From assembly GCF_036492635.1 (NCBI RefSeq), contig NZ_AP025305.1, positions 3,924,000 through 3,987,999 on the forward strand: 64,000 bases of DNA, given 5' to 3'. The stretch comes from Aureibacter tunicatorum. GTDB lineage: Bacteria > Bacteroidota > Bacteroidia > Cytophagales > Cyclobacteriaceae. Shown piece after piece: positions 51,701 to 60,202 of this stretch. The position numbers and the translations under genes are program-made. Position 1 is the stretch's first letter. The number at the start of each line of letters is the position of its first letter. The notes beneath the pieces are model-generated. The model ran no database searches, was not told where the DNA came from, and was given only the letters and a program-made list of their open reading frames with translations.

Positions 51701-54700
51701 TTAATGTTCTTCCAATTCTTGAATAGTAGATTGAGGAGTATTTGCCACACTCACATTATAAAATATGGCATAGAGAGCCGGCACTGCCAACAATGTCAGC
51801 AAGGTTGCGAACGACAAGCCGAATATGATCGTAGCCGCCATGGAGCCAAACACACTGTCAGGCAATAGCGGAAGCATACCGCAAATAGTAGTCAAAGCTG
51901 CCATCAAAACAGGTCGGGTACGGGAAACGGTGGCATTGACAATTGCTTCAAAATGCGATTTACCATCAGCCTTTTGTATATTCGCTTCGTCCAGCAATAC
52001 AATGACATTCTTAATGATCATTCCTAGCAATCCCAGCCAACCAATGATTGAATTGAAGCCAAACTCTTTGCCTGTCCCCAGAAGTCCGAATGAAACACCA
52101 ATCAAAGACAAGGGCAGAATCAACAATATGATTACCGGCTGTTTATAGTTCGCGAACAAAGCGATAAGTATTGTGACCAAGAGTATCATTGCTAGTGGCA
52201 AATAAGCGGTCAATGCTTCCATAGCTTCTTTTTGAGACTTGTACTCCGAATCCCAAAACATAGTATAACCCTCTGGAAGCTCTATTCCTTCGATTAAAGG
52301 CTTCAACTCTTCCAATACTTCCGACTTGGTATACTCCGGCATCACATCGCATTGAGCCGCCATGCTTCGCTCTCTGTTATATCGCTTTATCATTGGAAAT
52401 TCCCATGAAAACTCTTGTCCGCTTGTAAGCTGATTCAAAGGAATAGTCGTGGTTCCCATGCCCCAAATAGGAGCATTTTCATACGTTGAAAAACCATTTT
52501 CCAATGCGGACTCGGTTTTCATTACTATCGGAACTTGTTTTTCCTCGTCTCTAAACACGCCTATTGGCGTTCCATCCGCATAAGCTCTCAATGAATTGGA
52601 AATATTTCCGACATTAATATTTGCCAAGCGGGCACGCTGTTGATCCAACTCAGGTTGCCAAACCATTACTTGATTTTTCCATTCATTTCGAAACATCTGA
52701 GCTTTTGGATTGCTCTTCATAATCTCAAGCGCCTCATTCACCAAAGAATCAAGCACTTGATCATCCGGTCCATTGAATCGAGCTTCAATATCAGCCTCGT
52801 ATGGAGGCATGGAAGCAAATAAAGACGTCTTAATGACCGTCTCGGGGAACCTTTCTCTTAATCCTTCTGTAAGCTCTTCCTTGATCTTCTTAACCTCTTC
52901 AAAACTATGCGTTTCGACTATCATATGTCCGAAATTGGGCATAGGCCCGAAACTTACATTCGCTAAATAATATCTTGGAGGGGTCTGGCCAACAGTCAAA
53001 GTTGTCTGAACCACCTCATCAAATGACTCCACATACTCGTTCATTTCATCGAGCATTTCTTCCATTTTTTCGATTTTCGTGCCTTCAACCGCCCATATAT
53101 TCACAGTAAAAACAGTCTTTTCCAAATCAGGCATAAAGACTTTTGGGATGTAATTGAAACCAGCCAAAGCAGTCGCCAATAAAACGACCAAGCCTGCTGC
53201 AACCAACCACTTTCTTCTGATAAACTCTGTGAGCACCTTTCTGAATTTTAGATACATCCCTCCCGCAAAAGGATCCGTTCCATCGCCAGTGGATTTAGGC
53301 TTTTTCATATATTCATCGCAATACAGAGGCGTCTGAGTAATGGCGAAAATCCAACTCAAGAATAATGAAACTGCTATAACTATGAATAAAGATGAGAAGT
53401 ATTCACCTGTCACATGAGGAGACAAGTATATCGGCAAGAATGTCAAAATTGCTATGAAAGTCGCTCCCAACAAAGGCATGGCAGACACTTTCACCGCTTT
53501 GAAAACAGCGTCTTTGCGAGACATGCCACGTTGAAGATTAATCAAAATAGCATCTGCCACAACTATAGCATTATCCACTAGCATACCCATCGCAATTATG
53601 ATCGCCGCTAATGAAGAACGTTGCAAGGCGATACCTTCTCCGAACATTACCAAAAGCGTTGCTAAAATCGCGTAAACCAGTCCGCTGCTAATTAATATTC
53701 CCGTTCTAAAACCGATAAAAAACAGCAATATCGCCACAACGGTCGCCACCGACATGATCAAATTGATGATAAAACCATCATTTGCCTTGGCCGATTCCAT
53801 TCCTTGGTCATAAACATTGTCAATCTCAATACCCAATGGAAGTTCAGCCTTCAAAGATTCCAAACGCGCTTTAACAGCTTCAGCCATCACTACTACATTG
53901 CCGCCTTCCACTGTCGAAACAGCCAAGCCAATAGCATCATTGCCATTGATTTTTAGCTTATTGGTAAAAGGCTTCATGTAGCCTTCTTCAATTTTCGCTA
54001 TATCTCCCAAACGAATATTTTCGCCATTGGGGGCTGGAATCATGAAATTCTTGATATCATTGAATGAGGAAAAATTTCCAGTAGGCGCTATCCTTACCCT
54101 GTTCGTAGGAGTATTGATCGTTCCCGCGTCAAATACCTTATTTTGAGAATTAAGAACAGCTACCAGTTCGCTCATGCTAATGCCAGCTTCGCCCATCTTG
54201 CCGGGTGAAAGTATGACATCCACTGTCGGAACTTGCACGCCATAACGCTCCACCTTTGCGACTCCGGGAAGCTTTAAAACTTCATTTTTTATCTTTTTAG
54301 AATAATCATCCAGTTCTCTAGGAGTAAATCCCTCTCCCGAAACGCCATAAAAGACACCAAGCACATCTCCAAAATCATCATTGACAATGGAATGAGCTCC
54401 CGGCGGCAGTTTGCCTTGCGCGTCATTAACCTTTCTCCTAAGTTCATCCCAAAGCTGAGGCATCGCTTCTGCCCTGATTTCTTTCTTGACGTAAACTGTG
54501 ATTTTGGATAATCCAGCTCGATTTTCAGAAATGACATAATCCAGTTCATCCAAAGACTGAATGGCTTCTTCCAGTATATCGCTTACTTGTTCTTCCACTT
54601 CTTGAGGCGACGCACCTGGATATTGGGTCATCACCAAAGCCTGCTTGATCGTAAACGGAGCATCTTCCAACTTACCCATTTTCAAATAAGCGAACACTCC

Positions 54701-54772
54701 TCCAAAGAGAATGATCATGAAAATGAAATGGGAAAGGGCTCTATTCTTTAAGGTAAATTCCGTGATTTTCAT
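51701..54772 (-). CDS. RND efflux pump, inner-membrane permease (ACR_tran family)
   Basis: The 1023-residue protein has the twelve-helix RND plan with two large periplasmic loops: helix 1 at about residues 12-32, APFTIKQALVMTQYPGASPQ, EVEEQVSDILEEAIQSLDEL, AIIIAMGMLVDNAIVVADAI in helix 4, SPHVTGEYFSSLFIVIAVSL, and the C-terminal LPLSLIGVSFGLLGTGKEFG, then RTRPVLMAALTTICGMLPLL. In helix 4 the proton-relay Asp pair of AcrB is Asp-Asn (VDN), as in some RND subfamilies. It exports unknown, probably hydrophobic compounds by proton antiport. It is encoded between the adaptor (9 bp upstream) and the TolC protein. Confidence 0.95.
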   Translation of the reverse strand: MKITEFTLKNRALSHFIFMIILFGGVFAYLKMGKLEDAPFTIKQALVMTQYPGASPQEVEEQVSDILEEAIQSLDELDYVISENRAGLSKITVYVKKEIRAEAMPQLWDELRRKVNDAQGKLPPGAHSIVNDDFGDVLGVFYGVSGEGFTPRELDDYSKKIKNEVLKLPGVAKVERYGVQVPTVDVILSPGKMGEAGISMSELVAVLNSQNKVFDAGTINTPTNRVRIAPTGNFSSFNDIKNFMIPAPNGENIRLGDIAKIEEGYMKPFTNKLKINGNDAIGLAVSTVEGGNVVVMAEAVKARLESLKAELPLGIEIDNVYDQGMESAKANDGFIINLIMSVATVVAILLFFIGFRTGILISSGLVYAILATLLVMFGEGIALQRSSLAAIIIAMGMLVDNAIVVADAILINLQRGMSRKDAVFKAVKVSAMPLLGATFIAILTFLPIYLSPHVTGEYFSSLFIVIAVSLFLSWIFAITQTPLYCDEYMKKPKSTGDGTDPFAGGMYLKFRKVLTEFIRRKWLVAAGLVVLLATALAGFNYIPKVFMPDLEKTVFTVNIWAVEGTKIEKMEEMLDEMNEYVESFDEVVQTTLTVGQTPPRYYLANVSFGPMPNFGHMIVETHSFEEVKKIKEELTEGLRERFPETVIKTSLFASMPPYEADIEARFNGPDDQVLDSLVNEALEIMKSNPKAQMFRNEWKNQVMVWQPELDQQRARLANINVGNISNSLRAYADGTPIGVFRDEEKQVPIVMKTESALENGFSTYENAPIWGMGTTTIPLNQLTSGQEFSWEFPMIKRYNRERSMAAQCDVMPEYTKSEVLEELKPLIEGIELPEGYTMFWDSEYKSQKEAMEALTAYLPLAMILLVTILIALFANYKQPVIILLILPLSLIGVSFGLLGTGKEFGFNSIIGWLGLLGMIIKNVIVLLDEANIQKADGKSHFEAIVNATVSRTRPVLMAALTTICGMLPLLPDSVFGSMAATIIFGLSFATLLTLLAVPALYAIFYNVSVANTPQSTIQELEEH

Positions 54773-54781
54773 ACCAAAAAA

Positions 54782-55807
54782 TTATAGTTCTTGAACCTGC
54801 TGATTTTGTTGAATTTTCTGTCCTCCGGCGCTAATCACTTTGTCTTTCGGAGACAGGCCTTCAAGAATCTCCACATGATTATCTCCCATTAGCTTTCCCG
54901 CTTTCACGGATCTTCTTTTAGCTATTCCAGCTTCCAGCTTCCACACAAAAGTTCCTTTAGATGGGTCATTCATTAAAGCAGTTACCGGCACGCTCAAATT
55001 AGATTGCGCAGTTTGGCTTTCCAATGTCAACACTCCTGACAAACCTCCCAACAATGGCTTTTCATACAAACTATTGTCAATCACACCTGTCAACAAGTAA
55101 GATAGATTTGTCTTGTCTGTGCTCTTGGAGATATTCTTTAATGTAACAGGAACTGTTTGATTTGGGATATCGTCGAACTTCACCGCCAAACCAGTGATAT
55201 TTTCAGGTTTCAAAGCGAACTCGGCAGACACTCTAGCTGTTATCTCCAACTCGCTAAGATCAATAAATGTCAAAATTTGCTGCTTGGCTCTTACTTCGTC
55301 ATAACCATCCACAAACACTTCCTGCACGTACCCATCATATGGAGCCAGCAGTTTTGTATCACCTAAAGCGTTCTTAGCCTTTTTACGATTTTCCTTTGCT
55401 CGCTTGTATTCTTCCTCCACTTTGTCAAACGTGCTTTTGGACACATTATCAATAGAGACCAATTCTCTGTATCTATCGTATTCAGCCTTTGCCCGTATGT
55501 AGACGGCTTCCGCTCTTTCAAGCTCTATTTTATAATCTCTGGCATCAACTTCAGCCAACAATTGGCCTTTTTTGAAATACTGCCCGCTTTTCAGATTCAC
55601 AGGAGACAACACTCCTCCAATTCTAAAAGAAAGGCCGCTAACTTGTTTTGGCTTGGTTACGGCCGAGAAACTTTTATTTGACGACTCATCATTATAAGCT
55701 ACCTCAAATGTTTTCACAGTTGGAACTGCATTTTCTTTTGAAGACTTCTCCTCGGAGCAACTCGTCAGAACAACCATTATAATTGCTAATGAAAATATTA
55801 ATCTCAT
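54782..55807 (-). CDS. RND efflux periplasmic adaptor (MFP family), lipoprotein
   Basis: The 341-residue protein has a lipobox (MVVLTSC, Cys17) and the HlyD/AcrA plan: GLSFRIGGVLSPVNLKSGQY and FKKGQLLAEVDARDYKIELE (lipoyl half), an alpha-hairpin (AEAVYIRAKAEYDRYRELVS to KRAKENRKKAKNALGDTKLL), APYDGYVQEVFVDGYDEVRA (second lipoyl half), and a beta-barrel/membrane-proximal part (LSVPVTALMNDPSKGTFVWK, GLSPKDKVISAGGQKI). It links the pump to TolC. It is the first gene of the three-gene operon, so the promoter lies just right of 55807. Confidence 0.94.
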   Translation of the reverse strand: MRLIFSLAIIMVVLTSCSEEKSSKENAVPTVKTFEVAYNDESSNKSFSAVTKPKQVSGLSFRIGGVLSPVNLKSGQYFKKGQLLAEVDARDYKIELERAEAVYIRAKAEYDRYRELVSIDNVSKSTFDKVEEEYKRAKENRKKAKNALGDTKLLAPYDGYVQEVFVDGYDEVRAKQQILTFIDLSELEITARVSAEFALKPENITGLAVKFDDIPNQTVPVTLKNISKSTDKTNLSYLLTGVIDNSLYEKPLLGGLSGVLTLESQTAQSNLSVPVTALMNDPSKGTFVWKLEAGIAKRRSVKAGKLMGDNHVEILEGLSPKDKVISAGGQKIQQNQQVQEL

Positions 55808-56904
55808 GTATGGTTTGGTTTATTGAATGAGTCCAAAAGTACTTGGCTTAGCACCCAGTGAAAAGTCAAAAAACAGTCAAACGGAATTTCCAACTAATGA
55901 AACGGAAATAGTCGAGGATGAAAATTCAATGATTTTGAATTTTGGGAAGGAATACGCTTTATATTTCAATAAATCAGAATGTGGAAAAGTAACTGATAAT
56001 CCTATAAATCAGATTCGATAATCATCAAAAACAATGTCAACGCTGTGGATAAAACTGTCCATCAATCAAATTTTGCGTATTTCGACTTGAAATCAATTTA
56101 CTTATCCACCAAAATGTGGACAAGTTCGTTGATATCTATTTGATTTTTAGAAAATTAGAGATGAATTTTCAAAATTAGATTCCAGTTGAAAAAATAATCG
56201 AAGATAAAAGTCCATTTATCCACAATGCACATCTGTGCAACTAAATTAAAAGCTTTTCATTTTAGATATAATTTTTCGATTTACTATTCTACATGTAAAT
56301 CATATATACACTAATAGCTTAAATGGAGTGACCAAAACAAAAGATAAAACCTAATTTTACACCACTTGATTTTTTTACATTCTCAAACTTTAAAAAAATA
56401 TTTTCATCCTAAATCAGTTCATGCTTAATCCAAAAAATTCTCTTGATCGAAAAAAATTAAGACTGCCCTGTCTATTCTAAAATAATCTTTTAAAAATAAA
56501 GGAAACCTAGGGGTTAATTATAGTATTACTCAAACATAAGACTATCTTCATCAAACTCAATAATTAGTATAGCATAAATTATCTTTTAAAACTCATCATA
56601 TAAATTATTTACAATAAATATTATTTCTCTCTAAGAATTAAAGATCCTAATCATCTCAAATTGAGTAATAAAGACATATAATATAAACTTTTCTAATAAT
56701 TAAAAGCAAAATAAAATCACTATAGTTTAATTTTTTATAAAAAAAATACCTTGTTTATTTGGAACGAAAACAACTTCCCCATACATTTGAAATGTTATTA
56801 TTTGGTTTTTTTTTTGATTTTAACGAATCCTACTTTAAGCATAGCAAATTAGATCCTCCGTTTCATTTTATAATATATATAACATTCCAATTAACAAAAC
56901 AAAC
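55808..56904. other. 1.1-kb AT-rich gene-free region with DnaA-box-like cluster (candidate origin)
   Basis: There is no credible gene; one 64-codon plus-strand frame at 55827 lacks protein character. Five sequences equal or close to the DnaA box TTATCCACA lie within 245 bp: TGTGGAAAA at 55980, TGTGGATAA (perfect, reverse) at 56044, TTATCCACC at 56102, TGTGGACAA at 56115 and TTATCCACA (perfect) at 56216. To the right (56230-56900) the DNA is extremely AT-rich, as expected of an unwinding element. Flanking genes are transcribed away from it on both sides. It also holds the promoters of the efflux operon and of 56905-58581. Origin function is inference. Confidence 0.4.
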
Positions 56905-58581
56905 ATGGAAAAGCTACATTCATGCAATTCACAAGAGCCATTCACAAAACTAGATGAAAATGGCAAAGCGTCAATTTTAAACTACAATTTACCGCAATCA
57001 ACAACTTACGATGCTACCAGTTTTTTAGGTATTGAAATCGATCCGAAGCACTTCAAAGAAAATCAAAGAAAAGAGCCAATCAACGACTATTGGGACTTGG
57101 TTTTAAAAACTCCAAAAGAGGATCTATTAAAAAGGCTGGATTTAAACATTCCGCTTACGCCGAAAATCCCTTTGATTCAAACCAATGATGAAGTCAAAAC
57201 AGCTGTGATCGAAAAAAAGTTGGCGGAAAAAACACAGCCTTTTGACCTCAAGCTCAAAAAGCCATCAACAAATGCGGTTTCAGCTAACGCGTTCAAAGTT
57301 GAGGACAACAATTTCATTGCCGACAGAATTCTCGATGGATACATGCCTGTAATGAGACAAAGATTCTCGCGAATACCCGAAATTTTATACATTCCAAAGC
57401 CTGCTAAAGCAAACCCAAGAATAAGTATAGTGCTTCATCTCAAAATGAGCTCTTATCTAGGCGATTATGGAGCTGGAAGAACACTTAGAACCTTCAGCTT
57501 GCTTCCAGGAGAGAAAACGACTATTAGCATTCGCAGTTACCAATACCAAGAAAGCATTAAAAAGCTTGCGCAAAATGTCTTGGACTCTTACAGCGAATCC
57601 AGTGCGGAAGACCTGCAATCCATGATAGAAAATGATGTTGAATTTGCTACAAACCTTTCCAGATCTGAAACGGTAGCTACAACAGGCAATTGGAAAGCTG
57701 GGGGCAGCCTCGGATTAGACCTAGGCTTCTTCAAAATTGGCGGTGGCGGAGGTGGCGGAGGTACTAACGCTACGACAACAACAGTAAATGAAGCTATTCA
57801 GTCACAAGTTGGGATACTTGTAAACAATACAAGTCGACATACTTCCAAAGCTGATACGCTTAGAGAGGTGGAAGTAAACACTTCAACGCAATCAACAAAT
57901 ATTTCTGAAAATGAAAAAAGCATCGTAAGAGAGCTTGAAAACATCAACAAAAGCAGAGTGCTTAATTTTGTATTCAGACAACTATTGCAAGAATTCATCA
58001 GCATTACCTATATCGATGATGTTTCATTTACATATTCGACAGGCTTTCCTTCCCAAAGAAAATCATGCAAACTGTCTGGATTGAAAGATATGCTTAATGA
58101 AGTAATGGCTGACGAAAAATCAGCGAATACTGTTCTTAATCAAATTTACACACAGCTTTCAAGTATTTCTGATCATGAGGGAACTCAGCATAGCCTAATC
58201 GAAAAGGTAAGCCAAAAGCTTAACAACAGCATCAATCCAGGCGAAGGCGATCAAAACGTTGAATATGTAAGGGTCAAAAAAGATATCAACCATGAGTACA
58301 GAGGCAAGTTTGTAAATGGTATCATCGTTAACACTACGCACCGCATACTTAGAACTCCGTCTGTTGTGGTAGATGCTCTGCTTGGTCAAGGAGAAGCACT
58401 GGATTGCTATAATATGAAATTGCAAAACGAAGCTACTGTAAACGCCGCTTTGAACAATCAAAAAATTGAGCAAGCTATAAAAGTTATTGACGGCATCGAA
58501 GATTCAGCTGACAGAGCCAAGCTTTATAAAAAAGTCTTTGGGGACTGCTGCGAAGCTCCATGCGAATGCGAAGAAAATTAA
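56905..58581 (+). CDS. Hypothetical 558-residue protein with Gly-rich segment
   Basis: No signal peptide or named domain was seen. Residues about 135-215 contain a conserved-looking core (DRILDGYMPVMRQRFSRIPE, ISIVLHLKMSSYLGDYGAGR, TLRTFSLLPGEKTTISIRSY). Residues about 215-300 hold a charged helix, then WKAGGSLGLDLGFFKIGGGG with eight consecutive Gly, flanked by a Thr/Ser-rich stretch. This is an amphipathic pattern of the kind seen in membrane-inserting beta-hairpins of pore-forming proteins, though that is a guess. Residues about 320-390 look like a coiled coil. The C-terminus is Cys-rich (CCEAPCECEEN). The next gene starts 30 bp downstream in the same direction, and a hairpin ends the pair, so they form a cassette. 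Function unknown. Confidence 0.8.
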   Translation: MEKLHSCNSQEPFTKLDENGKASILNYNLPQSTTYDATSFLGIEIDPKHFKENQRKEPINDYWDLVLKTPKEDLLKRLDLNIPLTPKIPLIQTNDEVKTAVIEKKLAEKTQPFDLKLKKPSTNAVSANAFKVEDNNFIADRILDGYMPVMRQRFSRIPEILYIPKPAKANPRISIVLHLKMSSYLGDYGAGRTLRTFSLLPGEKTTISIRSYQYQESIKKLAQNVLDSYSESSAEDLQSMIENDVEFATNLSRSETVATTGNWKAGGSLGLDLGFFKIGGGGGGGGTNATTTTVNEAIQSQVGILVNNTSRHTSKADTLREVEVNTSTQSTNISENEKSIVRELENINKSRVLNFVFRQLLQEFISITYIDDVSFTYSTGFPSQRKSCKLSGLKDMLNEVMADEKSANTVLNQIYTQLSSISDHEGTQHSLIEKVSQKLNNSINPGEGDQNVEYVRVKKDINHEYRGKFVNGIIVNTTHRILRTPSVVVDALLGQGEALDCYNMKLQNEATVNAALNNQKIEQAIKVIDGIEDSADRAKLYKKVFGDCCEAPCECEEN

Positions 58582-58611
58582 AATTATTGGTAATCATTAA
58601 ACGAATGAATT

Positions 58612-59400
58612 ATGGGTGATTTTAAAAAATACGCAAACCCTTGGGATGCTAAGTACTCTGAATGGTATGCGGAAGGCTCCGCTACATGGATCGGCGAAGG
58701 AGTAGTCGCTACAGCCAAAGCAATGAGTTGCGATCAAAAAAAAGTAAAAGAGCTGAAAAAGAAATTCGAGTCGATGATCGAAAATGCTCGCAACATCGGA
58801 CAAAATGTGGCTGCGGACAATTTGCAACATTTTCTCAATGGCAGCGGAAGCACTAGAACGCTTAGCGTTAGTTGGCTTAGAAGTTTCGCTTCAATTACCA
58901 ATGCGGAAAGTCGAATACTCAATTATACAAAAAATAGAAACCTGAACGCTTGGGTTAAAGACGTTGAAAAAGGAAAAACTGTAAGCAAATCAGATTACTG
59001 GGATGCTGATATTAAAAATTACAATATGTCCTCGGAACTGTCTTATGCCAGCGGAGCTAGTGATATGAAAGGCAATGTGGAGATGCGATTGTCTCGATCA
59101 GAAGATATTATAGACATTACCGGAACGGTGAATATTCGATGGTCAGACGATTATAATTGGAACAAAGGCATGGGGTTTTATATTCCAGGCACAGGTTGGG
59201 TTAGCGATTCTGACGGTTTGTATTTGGAAAAATGCGGAGGTGCCAAATCCTTCTTGATGGAAGCATTCTGGAGGTTTGATTATACTGGCAAATACGATTT
59301 TGAAAATTCTAAATGGATGAATAGCTCGTGGAAAATCAATGGCAGTGAATATACTCCTAATGAAAATTCAAGCGATTCCAACAACTCATCTGGCAGATAA
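58612..59400 (+). CDS. Hypothetical 262-residue protein, partner of 56905-58581
   Basis: It has no signal peptide. The N-terminal 130 residues are helical (MSCDQKKVKELKKKFESMIE, NLQHFLNGSGSTRTLSVSWL). The C-terminal half is beta-rich and aromatic: SDDYNWNKGMGFYIPGTGWV, SDSDGLYLEKCGGAKSFLME and AFWRFDYTGKYDFENSKW. The HFLxGSG and DYNWNKG elements recall C-terminal domains of secreted or polymorphic toxins, but I cannot name a family with confidence. Ser/Asn-rich disordered tail. It is probably co-transcribed with the 558-residue gene, which ends 30 bp upstream. Confidence 0.8.
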   Translation: MGDFKKYANPWDAKYSEWYAEGSATWIGEGVVATAKAMSCDQKKVKELKKKFESMIENARNIGQNVAADNLQHFLNGSGSTRTLSVSWLRSFASITNAESRILNYTKNRNLNAWVKDVEKGKTVSKSDYWDADIKNYNMSSELSYASGASDMKGNVEMRLSRSEDIIDITGTVNIRWSDDYNWNKGMGFYIPGTGWVSDSDGLYLEKCGGAKSFLMEAFWRFDYTGKYDFENSKWMNSSWKINGSEYTPNENSSDSNNSSGR

Positions 59401-59421
59401 TTTTAGTTATTATTAAATCAT

Positions 59422-59453
59422 GCGAACAGAGAGTTCAACTACTTTCTGTTCGC
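59422..59453 (+). terminator. Terminator of the two-gene cassette
   Basis: GCGAACAGAGAG (59422-59433) pairs with CTTTCTGTTCGC (59442-59453), 11 base pairs plus one G-T wobble, followed by TATTTATAT. It overlaps the first ATG of the next frame, which argues for that gene starting later. Confidence 0.75.
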
Positions 59454-59473
59454 TATTTATATCTTACAAAACC

Positions 59474-59809
59474 ATGAAAAGTATTGCCCTGCAACTCATT
59501 TTTTTAACAACCAGCATCATTTACCTAAAACTTTGTTCCCCACAAAAATATGTGGAATTTAAAAAAGTAACAGATGATAGCGAAAACAACTACCATACAT
59601 CCTCAATCAATAATGACTCGTCTTTCATGAATCATTTGCAAATCGTGCTTAAAGCCTATAACATCAATTTCAAAGTCAAAAACAACAAGCTTTATATTCC
59701 AGATTCCATTTTTTCAAACAAAGAGCTTTGTAAAAACTTGACGACCAAAGCCAACGACTCGATTTGGATTTACAGTAATAAAATTCCAACTAACTCAAAC
59801 ACGCATTAA
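59474..59809 (+). CDS. Small exported protein of unknown function
   Basis: From the Met at 59474 this is a 111-residue protein with a hydrophobic N-terminal segment (LQLIFLTTSIIYLKLC) that could be a lipobox-like signal or a membrane anchor. The rest is polar (VEFKKVTDDSENNYHTSSIN, VLKAYNINFKVKNNKLYIPD). No family is recognised. An upstream ATG at 59420 lies inside a terminator hairpin and is not used here. Confidence 0.55.
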   Translation: MKSIALQLIFLTTSIIYLKLCSPQKYVEFKKVTDDSENNYHTSSINNDSSFMNHLQIVLKAYNINFKVKNNKLYIPDSIFSNKELCKNLTTKANDSIWIYSNKIPTNSNTH

Positions 59810-60202
59810 CCACTTTAAATAGCTAGTCAGTTTCCAAAATGGTTAATTCTCACGTATGAAAATACTTGAGATGAAAATTAAGATCAATCCATCTACCTCA
59901 ATAGTATTCCATTATATTTAAATCAAATTAAAACACAAACACTTATTTTGGACACAAAAACAAATTCAGACCAACAAAACCACATTGAGGAGGTAAATAA
60001 TACAATATTTTAATTTTATCCATTCCTTTTAAATTATTTTTTCATTGAAAATGAAAATACAATTATCAAAAAGCTATCGTTTTAACCTTGAAAACTATTT
60101 CCTCAAAGTAATTATTAGGTTAACCCTCTGATTTACTGCACCGAAAACCACATTTTTTCACCTTATAGCAGTCGTATTTTAAGCTAAACTAAAACTACGA
60201 TT
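59810..60202. other. Intergenic region upstream of the PI-PLC gene
   Basis: 393 bp, AT-rich, no gene. It contains an 8-bp palindromic hairpin TTTTCATT-GAA-AATGAAAA at 60039-60057, which could be an operator or a weak terminator. It presumably holds the PI-PLC promoter. Confidence 0.45.

Noticed and set aside
55827-56021. 64-codon plus-strand frame in the DnaA-box region
   Set aside because: No homology pattern or ribosome site; it overlaps the efflux promoter region and part of the box cluster.
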